Below are positions 34,237 through 41,512 of a stretch of DNA of 51,196 nt, in pieces. Position 1 is the first letter of the stretch, and each line of letters starts with the position of its first letter. The stretch spans positions 1-51,196 of the forward strand of contig JADILZ010000045.1 of the NCBI GenBank assembly GCA_017695065.1, written 5' to 3'. The notes beneath the pieces are model-generated. The model made no database searches and was not told the DNA's origin. It was given only the letters and a program-made list of their open reading frames with translations. This DNA comes from Candidatus Cryptobacteroides excrementipullorum. GTDB taxonomy: Bacteria; Bacteroidota; Bacteroidia; Bacteroidales; UBA932. The position numbers and the translations under genes were made by a program.

Positions 34237-35520
34237 ATGTTTCCAGAGAAAAACACCGACACTTTTGATGCCGCACATCTGTGGCATCCCTATGCTTCCG
34301 CCACGGCTCCGCTGCCTGCATACAAGGTCAGGGAGGCGCATGGCTGCAGCATTGTCCTTGAGGACGGTACACAGCTTATTGACGGCATGTCATCATGGTG
34401 GTGTGCCATCCACGGCTACAACCATCCGGTGCTGAACGCCGCGGTGGAAAGCCAGCTCGGGAAGATGTCCCACGTGATGTTCGGGGGACTGACCCACTGG
34501 CCTGCGATAGAGCTGGGGAAGCTCCTCCTTGATATTCTTCCGGATAAGCTGACACGCATATTCTATGCGGACAGCGGCTCCGTGGCTGTCGAGGTGGCCA
34601 TGAAGATGGCTGTACAGTTCCACTATGCGCTCGGCCGTCCGGAGCGTACGGATTTCGTGACCATAAGGTCCGGTTATCACGGGGATACGTGGAATGCCAT
34701 GTCCGTATGTGATCCTGTCACGGGGATGCACAGCCTGTTCGGAAGCGCATTGCCGGTGAGGTATTTCGTCCCCTCTCCGTCAAGCCGTTTCCACGGGGAG
34801 TGGGACCCTTCCGACATCGCGCCGCTTGAGAAGGTCATAGAGGAGCGCCGCGATACCCTGGCGGCACTGATCCTCGAGCCTGTGGTACAAGGTGCCGGAG
34901 GAATGCGGTTCTACCATCCGGAGTATCTGCGCCAGGCCGCAAGGCTATGCCGTGAAAATGGCATCTTGCTGATATTCGATGAGATAGCGACAGGTTTCGG
35001 CCGCACCGGGAAGCTCTTTGCATGGGAGCACGCAGGTGTGGTCCCGGACATAATGTGCATAGGCAAGTCGCTCACAGGGGGGTACATGACACTTTCCGCC
35101 GTGCTGACCGGCGATGAGGTGGCCTGTGCCATTTCGGAAAACCCGCCTTACGCCTTCATGCACGGTCCTACATTCATGGCCAACCCGCTTGCATGCGCCG
35201 TGGCCAGGGCGTCGGTGGAGCTTCTCCTCTCAAAGGACTGGCAGTCAGAGGTAAAGGCGATAGAGACGCAGATGAGGGAAGAGCTTGCTCCGGCGGCTTC
35301 TCTGCCTCATGTCGAGGATGTGAGGGTGCTCGGTGCAATCGGAGTCATACAGACCCGGGAGCCGGTTGACATGGCCTGGATACAGAGGCGCTTCGTGGAA
35401 GAAGGTGTATGGGTGCGCCCTTTCGGCACGCAGGTCTATATCATGCCTCCTTATATAATGACACATGATGAGCTTTCGCACCTTACGTCGGCCCTTGTGA
35501 AGATAGTGGGGGAGATATGA
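34237..35520 (+). CDS. bioA: Adenosylmethionine-8-amino-7-oxononanoate aminotransferase
   Basis: A 427-residue PLP-dependent class III aminotransferase converting KAPA to DAPA with SAM as amino donor. Characteristic segments: [17 protein letters not shown] near the N-terminus, [19 protein letters not shown] (substrate and cofactor binding), [28 protein letters not shown] with the PLP-contacting Asp, and the Schiff-base Lys in [13 protein letters not shown]. The length is standard. The stop codon overlaps the bioF start (ATGA, 35517-35520), so the two are translationally coupled. Confidence 0.96.
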   Translation: MFPEKNTDTFDAAHLWHPYASATAPLPAYKVREAHGCSIVLEDGTQLIDGMSSWWCAIHGYNHPVLNAAVESQLGKMSHVMFGGLTHWPAIELGKLLLDILPDKLTRIFYADSGSVAVEVAMKMAVQFHYALGRPERTDFVTIRSGYHGDTWNAMSVCDPVTGMHSLFGSALPVRYFVPSPSSRFHGEWDPSDIAPLEKVIEERRDTLAALILEPVVQGAGGMRFYHPEYLRQAARLCRENGILLIFDEIATGFGRTGKLFAWEHAGVVPDIMCIGKSLTGGYMTLSAVLTGDEVACAISENPPYAFMHGPTFMANPLACAVARASVELLLSKDWQSEVKAIETQMREELAPAASLPHVEDVRVLGAIGVIQTREPVDMAWIQRRFVEEGVWVRPFGTQVYIMPPYIMTHDELSHLTSALVKIVGEI

Positions 35521-36725
35521 GTACGGACAGTTTCTTCGCAGGACAGCTTGCCGCTGCGGAGGCGGCAGGCAATCTCCGCCGGCTGCCGCGTATCTTGCAT
35601 GACGGAAGATATGCCGTCGTGGACGGCCGGCGGATGCTGAACCTTTCTTCAAACGACTATCTCGGTATCGCATCGGATCCGGGCATGCCTCTGATGCGGG
35701 ATTTCCTGCAGGGGACAGCGGCCGCTTGCCCGTCACAGGACACCTGTTCGCCGATGCCGGAAGACATACTCCTGGGCTCGGCTTCATCGAGGCTGCTCAC
35801 AGGTACTTTCGATGTCCATGAGGCTGTAGAGCGGATGCTTTGCCGTCTTTCCGGGAGGCAGGCCGCCCTGGTGTTCAGCAGCGGGTACCACATGAATATA
35901 GGGATACTTCCTGCAGTGTGTGACGCCTCGACACTTATCCTTGCCGACAAGCTTGTCCATGCCAGCATCATAGACGGTATAAGACTGTCCGCAGGGAAAT
36001 GTGTCCGCTTCCGCCACCAGGACATTGACCAGCTGGAGTCTCTGGTGGAGAAATACCACAGGGATTACAGCCGGGTGGTCATCGTCACCGAAAGCATTTT
36101 CAGCATGGACGGGGACACTGCCGACCTGAAATTTCTGGCGGGGCTCAAGAAACGCTATCCGGGAGTGATGCTGTATGTGGACGAGGCCCATGCTGTAGGG
36201 GTCAGGGGAGAGACGGGAATGGGCCTGGCCCAGGAGCTGGGAGTAGCGGAAGAGATAGATTTCCTGTGCGGGACGTTCGGGAAGGCTCTGGCTTCCGTCG
36301 GTGCATACGTGCTGTGTGACAGCGATATACGTGAATTCCTGGTGAACAGGATGCGTTCTTTTATTTTCACTACGGCGCTCCCGCCTCTGAACATGCTCTG
36401 GACTCTCCGTGTGCTGCAGTGCCTGGCCGGTATGGGGGACCGCAGGAGACTTCTTTCCCGCAATGCGTCTAAGCTGCGTTCTGCCCTTGCATCCGCCGGA
36501 CTTCCGTGCCCTTCGGAAAGCCATATCATCCCTGTGATGGCAGGGGACAGCCACCGGGCGGCATCCCTTGCCGCCAGTATGCAGAAAGAAGGGTTCTATC
36601 TCCTGCCGATAAGACCCCCGACAGTTCCGGAAGGCACCTCCCGCCTGAGGATTTCACTTACCGCTGCACTCTCCAACGAAGATACCGATGCGCTTTCAGC
36701 CGCGCTGCTGAAAGCTGTTCTTTGA
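35517..36725 (+). CDS. bioF: 8-amino-7-oxononanoate synthase
   Basis: A 402-residue PLP enzyme of the alpha-oxoamine synthase family that condenses pimeloyl-ACP and alanine. Visible features: [15 protein letters not shown] near the N-terminus, [39 protein letters not shown] with the cofactor-contacting Asp and His, and the PLP Lys in [14 protein letters not shown]. It overlaps bioA by 4 bp. The pathway continues with bioG, but a 385-bp non-coding hairpin repeat intervenes. Confidence 0.96.
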   Translation: MSTDSFFAGQLAAAEAAGNLRRLPRILHDGRYAVVDGRRMLNLSSNDYLGIASDPGMPLMRDFLQGTAAACPSQDTCSPMPEDILLGSASSRLLTGTFDVHEAVERMLCRLSGRQAALVFSSGYHMNIGILPAVCDASTLILADKLVHASIIDGIRLSAGKCVRFRHQDIDQLESLVEKYHRDYSRVVIVTESIFSMDGDTADLKFLAGLKKRYPGVMLYVDEAHAVGVRGETGMGLAQELGVAEEIDFLCGTFGKALASVGAYVLCDSDIREFLVNRMRSFIFTTALPPLNMLWTLRVLQCLAGMGDRRRLLSRNASKLRSALASAGLPCPSESHIIPVMAGDSHRAASLAASMQKEGFYLLPIRPPTVPEGTSRLRISLTAALSNEDTDALSAALLKAVL

Positions 36726-37110
36726 ATCACCTAATAAGGAGCAGGCTTTAGCCTGCGACAGGTCCCCCGGCGAGGGGGATGGAAGGGGGATGGCGCCCCT
36801 TAACAAGGGGCTGTCACCGTCAGGTGACTGGGGGTGGACAGACAGGATTTCTGTAGCAGGGCCCTTCAGGGCCGCACCGGAGCGTCAGCGAGGTTTCCGG
36901 CATGGAAACCGAAGCAGTGGAGGTGCCGGCGGAGCGCAGCGGAGCCGCATGCCCCGCCGGGGCTGTCACCGTCAGGTGACTGGGGGTGGACAGACAGGAT
37001 TTCTGGAAGAAATCCTTAACGTCAGTGCGACGGAATCCGGTCATTGAAGTTAAGGTGTTGAATATTAGTTTAATATAGTTAAAAGTAATTCGTCGGACTG
37101 ACGTTAATTT
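36726..37110. repeat. Composite hairpin repeat, copy 2, between bioF and bioG
   Basis: A gene-free chain of small, mostly perfect stem-loops: GCAGGC-ttta-GCCTGC (36741-36756), TCCCCC-ggcga-GGGGGA (36763-36779), GCCCCTT-aac-AAGGGGC (36795-36811), GTCACC-gtca-GGTGAC (36813-36828), GGCCC-ttca-GGGCC (36860-36873), GGTTTCC-ggcat-GGAAACC (36892-36910), GCCCC-gcc-GGGGC (36951-36963), GTCACC-gtca-GGTGAC (36965-36980), GGATTTCT-gga-AGAAATCC (36997-37015). A segment of about 46 bp (36810-36856) is repeated directly at 36962-37008. The part from 36921 matches copy 1 at 1-95. Short open frames here are spurious. Confidence 0.9.
37016..37107. repeat. Inverted-repeat end module of the composite repeat
   Basis: TTAACGTCAGTGCGACGGAA (37016-37035) is the inverted counterpart of TTCGTCGGACTGACGTTAA (37089-37107), with one mismatch and one bulged base. 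The 53 nt between them are A+T-rich. The right arm ends 3 bp before the bioG start codon, so folding would occlude the bioG ribosome-binding region. In copy 1 the left arm plus AATCC (23 nt) is absent. Confidence 0.8.
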
Positions 37111-37770
37111 ATGATACAGAAATTTTTGAAGAAAGAAGGCCGGCCTTCCCTGCTGCTCATTTTCGGCGGCTGGGGCACATGGCCCGGGCTCTTCTCAGGA
37201 TACAGTTATCCGGAGGGGAGCGATGTGCTGCTGTGCTGTGACTACAGAAGTCCGGATTTCGATGCGGGCCTGCTCACGGGCTACGGGTCGGTGGACCTTG
37301 TGGCCTGGTCCATGGGAGTCTGGACCGCCGCGCATGTCCTTTCCGGGACAGGACTCGAGGCCTGTCCTCTGAGGAGAAGGATAGCAGTGAACGGTACAAT
37401 GTATCCTGTTGATGACCTCAGGGGGATTCCGGTAAGGGTATTCGAAGGGACTCTTGAGCGCATGAGCCGCCCGGTCCTGGACAAGTTCGTCAGACGGATG
37501 TGCGGGAAGAATCTTGAAGAATACCTTTCCCGCAGGCCTGAACGCTCCCCGGAGGAGCTGAAGGATGAACTTGCCGCCCTTTATACAGCAGTGAAGGGGA
37601 GCGGCGTGTGCTGTGATTTCAGATGGGATGTTGCCGTGATCGGCCGGGAGGACATGATTTTCCCTGCGGAAAACCAGCGCAGGGCATGGACCGGGATCCG
37701 GACGGCGGAGATGGATGCTCCTCACTACGGGAAAGAACTGTTTGAATATGCAATCGGAAGGAATGACTGA
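37111..37770 (+). CDS. bioG: Pimeloyl-ACP methyl ester esterase, BioG type (DUF452)
   Basis: A 219-residue alpha/beta hydrolase of the BioG family, the non-homologous substitute for BioH that frees pimeloyl-ACP from its methyl ester. It has LLLIFGGWGTWPGLFS near the N-terminus, the nucleophile Ser in VAWSMGVWTA, and a late His in MDAPHYGKELF that fits the catalytic triad. Its neighbours bioF and bioC support the assignment. The start ATG lies directly after the terminal repeat motif. The gene ends 8 bp into bioC, so BioG and BioC are translationally coupled. Confidence 0.9.
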   Translation: MIQKFLKKEGRPSLLLIFGGWGTWPGLFSGYSYPEGSDVLLCCDYRSPDFDAGLLTGYGSVDLVAWSMGVWTAAHVLSGTGLEACPLRRRIAVNGTMYPVDDLRGIPVRVFEGTLERMSRPVLDKFVRRMCGKNLEEYLSRRPERSPEELKDELAALYTAVKGSGVCCDFRWDVAVIGREDMIFPAENQRRAWTGIRTAEMDAPHYGKELFEYAIGRND

Positions 37771-38533
37771 CAAGGAACTGATGAAGGGACGCTTTTCGCG
37801 GGCTGCAGGGACATACGGCGACAGCGCCCTTGTACAGCGTGGTGCGGCTACGCGCCTTGCCTCCTGCCTGTCTTCGCTGCTGCCGGAGATGAGGCGCCCG
37901 GGAAGATGCGGCAATGTGCTGGAAATCGGATGCGGAACGGGGATATTCTCAAGGATGCTGCTCTCTGACTTCGACCCGGAGGAGTTTATTCTCAACGACA
38001 TAAATGAAAAATACATCCTGTCACTTGAAGATCTGCTTGACTCCGGACGTGCACGGTTCTTTCCAGGAGATGCCGAGTCGGAGGAATTCCCTGTGCATCC
38101 GGACATGATAGTATCCTGCTCCGTTTTCCAGTGGTTCAATGACCTCCCGGCTTTCTTCAGCAAGTCATGCAGACTTTTGCGGGATGGAGGCATATTGGCT
38201 TTCAGCACGTTCGGAAAAGGCAACCTCTCCGAACTCGAAGTCCTCGAGGGGAGGTCTCTGCGGTATTATTCGCTTAAGGAGCTTGAGGAGATGCTTGAGG
38301 AGAATTTCGAGATCCTTTCTTCGGACGAATATATACAGACGCTTCTTTTCGACGATGCGGTATCTGTTCTGCGGCATCTCAAGAGCACAGGAGTGACCGG
38401 AATAAGAAAGGAATTCTGGACAAGGGGACGCCTGGCTGATTTCTCAAGGCGGTATGAGGAACGGTTCTCCACGGAAGAAGGGAAGCTCACACTGACATAT
38501 CATCCTGAGATAATGGTATGCCGGAAACGTTGA
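37763..38533 (+). CDS. bioC: Malonyl-ACP O-methyltransferase
   Basis: A 256-residue SAM-dependent methyltransferase that methylates malonyl-ACP, allowing fatty-acid synthesis enzymes to build pimeloyl-ACP. The N-terminus LMKGRFSRAAGTYGDSALVQ is typical of BioC, followed by the SAM-binding VLEIGCGTGIFSRML and the SCSVFQWFND motif. I chose ATG 37763 because it places RFSRAA near the N-terminus and overlaps the bioG stop by 8 bp. In-frame ATGs at 37748 and 37715 are less likely. Confidence 0.93.
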   Translation: MTDKELMKGRFSRAAGTYGDSALVQRGAATRLASCLSSLLPEMRRPGRCGNVLEIGCGTGIFSRMLLSDFDPEEFILNDINEKYILSLEDLLDSGRARFFPGDAESEEFPVHPDMIVSCSVFQWFNDLPAFFSKSCRLLRDGGILAFSTFGKGNLSELEVLEGRSLRYYSLKELEEMLEENFEILSSDEYIQTLLFDDAVSVLRHLKSTGVTGIRKEFWTRGRLADFSRRYEERFSTEEGKLTLTYHPEIMVCRKR

Positions 38534-38552
38534 ACTAAATCAATATCCAACA

Positions 38553-39194
38553 ATGGAAAACAATGTATTTTTCGTCAGCGGCATCGACACCGATGCCGGC
38601 AAAAGCTATGCTACAGGCTATATCGCCAGGGTATGGAACGCGGCAGGGGTAAGGACCGTTACCCAGAAATTTATCCAGACAGGCAACACGGGCATGTCCG
38701 AGGACATCCTCCTGCACAGGAAAATCATGGGCTGCGGCATTCTCCCGGAGGATGAGCAGCGGCTCACCATGCCTGAAATCTTCTCATATCCATGCTCCCC
38801 GCACCTTGCCTCCGAGATAGATGGCAGGGAGATAGACTTCGCCAGGATAGAGTCTGCCACGGACACCCTGAGCGAACGTTACGACGCTGTCCTGCTGGAA
38901 GGTGCCGGCGGGCTGATGGTCCCGCTCACAAGAGACCTGCTCACCATAGATTATATAAAGGAAAAAGGCTATCCGCTTATTTTCGTCACTTCAGGCCGGC
39001 TCGGAAGCATAAGCCATACGCTTCTGAGCCTCGAGGCGGTGAAAAACAGAGGCATACCACTTAAAATGCTTGTATTCAATATGTTCCCGCATGAGGAAGA
39101 CTCCACCATCGCGGATGACACGCAGACATTCCTTAAAGACCGGCTGCGGCGCGAATTCCCTGATACAGAATATTTCACCGTCCCGGTGCTGTAA
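38553..39194 (+). CDS. bioD: Dethiobiotin synthetase
   Basis: A 213-residue ATP-dependent carboxylase-type enzyme closing the ureido ring of dethiobiotin. It has the P-loop GIDTDAGKSYATG (residues 9-21), the substrate-binding FIQTGN stretch, and LLEGAGGLMVPLTRD, the second hallmark motif. It begins 19 bp after bioC. It is the last gene of the biotin run and is convergent with an exported protein of unknown function, 9 bp away. Confidence 0.94.
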   Translation: MENNVFFVSGIDTDAGKSYATGYIARVWNAAGVRTVTQKFIQTGNTGMSEDILLHRKIMGCGILPEDEQRLTMPEIFSYPCSPHLASEIDGREIDFARIESATDTLSERYDAVLLEGAGGLMVPLTRDLLTIDYIKEKGYPLIFVTSGRLGSISHTLLSLEAVKNRGIPLKMLVFNMFPHEEDSTIADDTQTFLKDRLRREFPDTEYFTVPVL

Positions 39195-39203
39195 TCAGGG
39201 CCT

Positions 39204-39926
39204 CTAAGGGGCTGTGGAGAATGATGCCCCGATACCGATGGTGGCATCCCCGACCCTGAACTTGGCGGATGCTCCGATATTCAGGGTCGGGACATTCACC
39301 GGGTTGAATGTCGGCGGTCCGAAAGCGCTCACGTTGGTGAAACTGCCCCAGAGCATTATGCTAGTGTCATCTGACGGGCGGAAGACCACGGACATCATTC
39401 CTCCGAGGACGGGTACAGGTTCCTTGTCCTTCAGCATGCTCATGCCGAAAATGCCGCCTCCGTTTATCTCCAGCCAGGGAGCAAGCTGCACTCCGGCAGC
39501 GAGATATGCGGTCTGTGAACTGTACAGGTTGATCCAGTCCGTGTCCCTGCGGCTCAGGAACGCATGGAGGTTCCCTGTCAGAGGCATGATGCCATAGTGC
39601 TCCTGCATCATCCCGTTGAAACTGTGAATGGCTGTATAGTAGGGCTTTATGTCAAGAGTGCTGTAAAACATCGGAGAGATGGAGGCGTTCATGACAGAGG
39701 ATATCTTCTCACGGCTGTATGCCTCCATGTCCTCCTCCGGAATCATCAGCTCCGGAAGGATCATTCCTCCTGTCATCTCATTTCGAGCATTTACTGTAAG
39801 TCTTGCTGTGTCAGCACTATATGTGCTGTCCCTTTCCTGCGCCTGCACTGTGGAGAAGCCCATGAAAAGTGCGGCAATGGCCGATATGATCCGAAAACGT
39901 CTTGTGCCAAACATCAGTATTGCCAT
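39204..39926 (-). CDS. Exported protein of unknown function, possibly a small outer-membrane barrel
   Basis: A 240-residue protein with a signal peptide (RRFRIISAIAALFMGFSTVQA, cleavage near QAQE). The second half contains alternating, glycine-rich stretches (AAGVQLAPWLEINGGGIFGM; TLNIGASAKFRVGDATIGIG) that look like transmembrane beta-strands. I do not recognise a family. It is convergent with bioD, and upstream lies a 167-bp gap containing a solo repeat motif. Nothing in the context points to a function. Confidence 0.7.
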   Translation of the reverse strand: MAILMFGTRRFRIISAIAALFMGFSTVQAQERDSTYSADTARLTVNARNEMTGGMILPELMIPEEDMEAYSREKISSVMNASISPMFYSTLDIKPYYTAIHSFNGMMQEHYGIMPLTGNLHAFLSRRDTDWINLYSSQTAYLAAGVQLAPWLEINGGGIFGMSMLKDKEPVPVLGGMMSVVFRPSDDTSIMLWGSFTNVSAFGPPTFNPVNVPTLNIGASAKFRVGDATIGIGASFSTAP

Positions 39927-40061
39927 ATAACAATGTTATTTTACGACAGTTTGCCTTCACTGTCAAATACCGCGTAAAGCTCGTAAAAATTTCCTTCCTT
40001 TCAAAATCGGATTTTCATACACGGCATACCTGCCATAGATAACATGAAGCCACGGCATAAA

Positions 40062-40080
40062 CTCCTCGGACTGACGTTGA
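40062..40080 (+). repeat. Solo, degenerate copy of the repeat terminal motif
   Basis: CTCCTCGGACTGACGTTGA matches the terminal motif TTCGTCGGACTGACGTTAA at 16 of 19 positions. It lies in the gap between the exported protein gene and the AAA ATPase gene, 13 bp from the ATPase stop codon. Confidence 0.7.
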
Positions 40081-40093
40081 ATAATTCAAAACA

Positions 40094-41383
40094 TCAGTCT
40101 TTTAGGCATCCGATAGGGATGACTTTGACTCCATCTTCTCTGGTATAGGCCATGTTACCTCCGGTAAGGACGATAAGCAGGTCCGGGAGACGTAACTGCA
40201 TCTGTATTCCCGTTCTGTTTTTCTCTTTTATAAGGTCGGTCAGTTCAATAAGGTGCCTTGCTCCTTCTTCTATATCCCGGCTGCCTAATTTACATTCGAT
40301 AAGAGCATATCTTCCGTCATCTAAATGTAATACGGCATCGGCTTCGAGCCCGTATCTGTCATGGTAATAGGACACTTTCCCTCCAAGGGCTTGTGAATAA
40401 GCTTTCAGATCCCGTATGCACAGACATTCGAATATGAATCCGAATGTTTTAAGGTCAAGTTCAAGATTCTGCGGTGAAGTTCCGATTGCCGCTGCTGCTA
40501 TTGACGGGTCTGTAAAGCATCTTTTATCTCCTGACCGTATGACTGTAGCAGAACGTATTGCTGGACACCATGCAGGAATATCCTCTATTACGAATAGTTT
40601 TTTCAATGCGGATATATAGTCATCGAATGTTTTCATGGACGTTCCTTCCATTTCTGCCGAAATATCTGCGAGCATACTTGTCTTTTTTGCCAATGTGCAC
40701 AGATTCCTGGCGTAAGAACGTATGATAAGACGTGCCAGGGCCGGATTCCGTTGTGTCTTGTCTACTTTTGATATATCGTCACTGCAGACGATATCCACAT
40801 AGTCTTTCGCTATCAATAATCTGGCGGTGTCACTCATGTCGTGCAGTGATGCAGGCCAGCCACCTCTGCATGCCATGAAAATGAGTTCTTCAATTGAAAT
40901 GTCCGATCCAGTCCCGTCTATGTCGAGACCTTTATTGTCAAACAATTCTTTTAAAGATATTTTCCCATTAGATTCTCTGGATTCGTAGAGACTCATCGGG
41001 TACATTGACATTCTGGAAATCCTGCCTGTCCCGGTATGCAGTATTTCAGAATCATCAATGACCGTTGATCCAGTCAATATGAACTGTCCTTTTGCCTGTC
41101 TTTCGTCTACTGCATTCCTTACGGCATCCCACAGTATAGGGGCGACCTGCCACTCATCTATCAGTCGGGGCGTTTCTCCCTTAAGAAGCAGAGATGGCTT
41201 GGTGCGGGCAGCGGCAAGATACCCTTCCCTCGTATCCGGATCCTGCATCTTTATTACACTGTTTGCGTGCATTTCTGCTGTAGTCGTCTTGCCGCACCAT
41301 TTCGGGCCTTTTATCTGGACTGCACCGAATGCCTCAAGCCTCAATTCCAGCTCTCTGTCAGCGATTCTTTTCAGGTATTCCAT
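40094..41383 (-). CDS. AAA ATPase with DUF4143 domain
   Basis: A 429-residue protein of the AAA_14/DUF4143 family. The Walker A is GPKWCGKTTTAE near residue 26 and Walker B LIDEWQVAP follows. A middle region with LLIAKDYVDIVCSDDISKVD and the C-terminal DUF4143 part (YYHDRYGLEADAVLHLDDGRYALIECKLG, resembling a PD-(D/E)xK nuclease-like fold: D..V..ECK) complete the architecture. Such ATPases are common, often many per genome, and their function is unknown. The gene is visibly more A+T-rich than its neighbours and stands alone, flanked by a repeat motif on one side and short tandem repeats on the other, suggesting acquisition. Confidence 0.88.
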   Translation of the reverse strand: MEYLKRIADRELELRLEAFGAVQIKGPKWCGKTTTAEMHANSVIKMQDPDTREGYLAAARTKPSLLLKGETPRLIDEWQVAPILWDAVRNAVDERQAKGQFILTGSTVIDDSEILHTGTGRISRMSMYPMSLYESRESNGKISLKELFDNKGLDIDGTGSDISIEELIFMACRGGWPASLHDMSDTARLLIAKDYVDIVCSDDISKVDKTQRNPALARLIIRSYARNLCTLAKKTSMLADISAEMEGTSMKTFDDYISALKKLFVIEDIPAWCPAIRSATVIRSGDKRCFTDPSIAAAAIGTSPQNLELDLKTFGFIFECLCIRDLKAYSQALGGKVSYYHDRYGLEADAVLHLDDGRYALIECKLGSRDIEEGARHLIELTDLIKEKNRTGIQMQLRLPDLLIVLTGGNMAYTREDGVKVIPIGCLKD

Positions 41384-41430
41384 AGATAGTCATTTAATGA
41401 GACAAGGCAAATATCGTAATAAAAACAAAA

Positions 41431-41460
41431 ACCCCAAAACCCGTTTCCGGTTTTTGAGGT
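41431..41460 (-). terminator. Terminator of the PiT gene
   Basis: Read on the minus strand: CCTCAAAAACCG-gaaa-CGGGTTTTGGGG followed by TTTTTGTTTTT. Two mismatched positions interrupt a 12-bp stem with a GAAA tetraloop. It lies about 53 bp past the PiT stop codon. Confidence 0.75.
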
Positions 41461-41496
41461 TTTTTGCTTCGCTTTTTTGAGGTTTTTTACTTCGTG
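41451..41496. repeat. Short tandem repeat beside the terminator
   Basis: Two near-identical units of 22-24 bp (41451-41472 and 41473-41496), each of the form TTTTTGAGG-TTTTTT-(G/A)CTTCG. A third partial TTTTTGATG follows. The first unit overlaps one arm of the PiT terminator. It marks the boundary between the PiT gene and the A+T-rich ATPase gene. Confidence 0.7.
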
Positions 41497-41512
41497 TTTT
41501 TGATGTGCCGGA

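Noticed and set aside
36790..37047. Open frame with two copies of a GLSPSGDWGWTDRIS-like peptide
   Set aside because: It lies wholly in the hairpin repeat. The repeated peptide is only the translation of the duplicated DNA module, and there is no start context or protein-like composition.
36726..37110. CRISPR array or attC-like integron cassette
   Set aside because: Repeats are not regularly spaced, the hairpin arms differ from module to module, and no cas or integrase gene is present.
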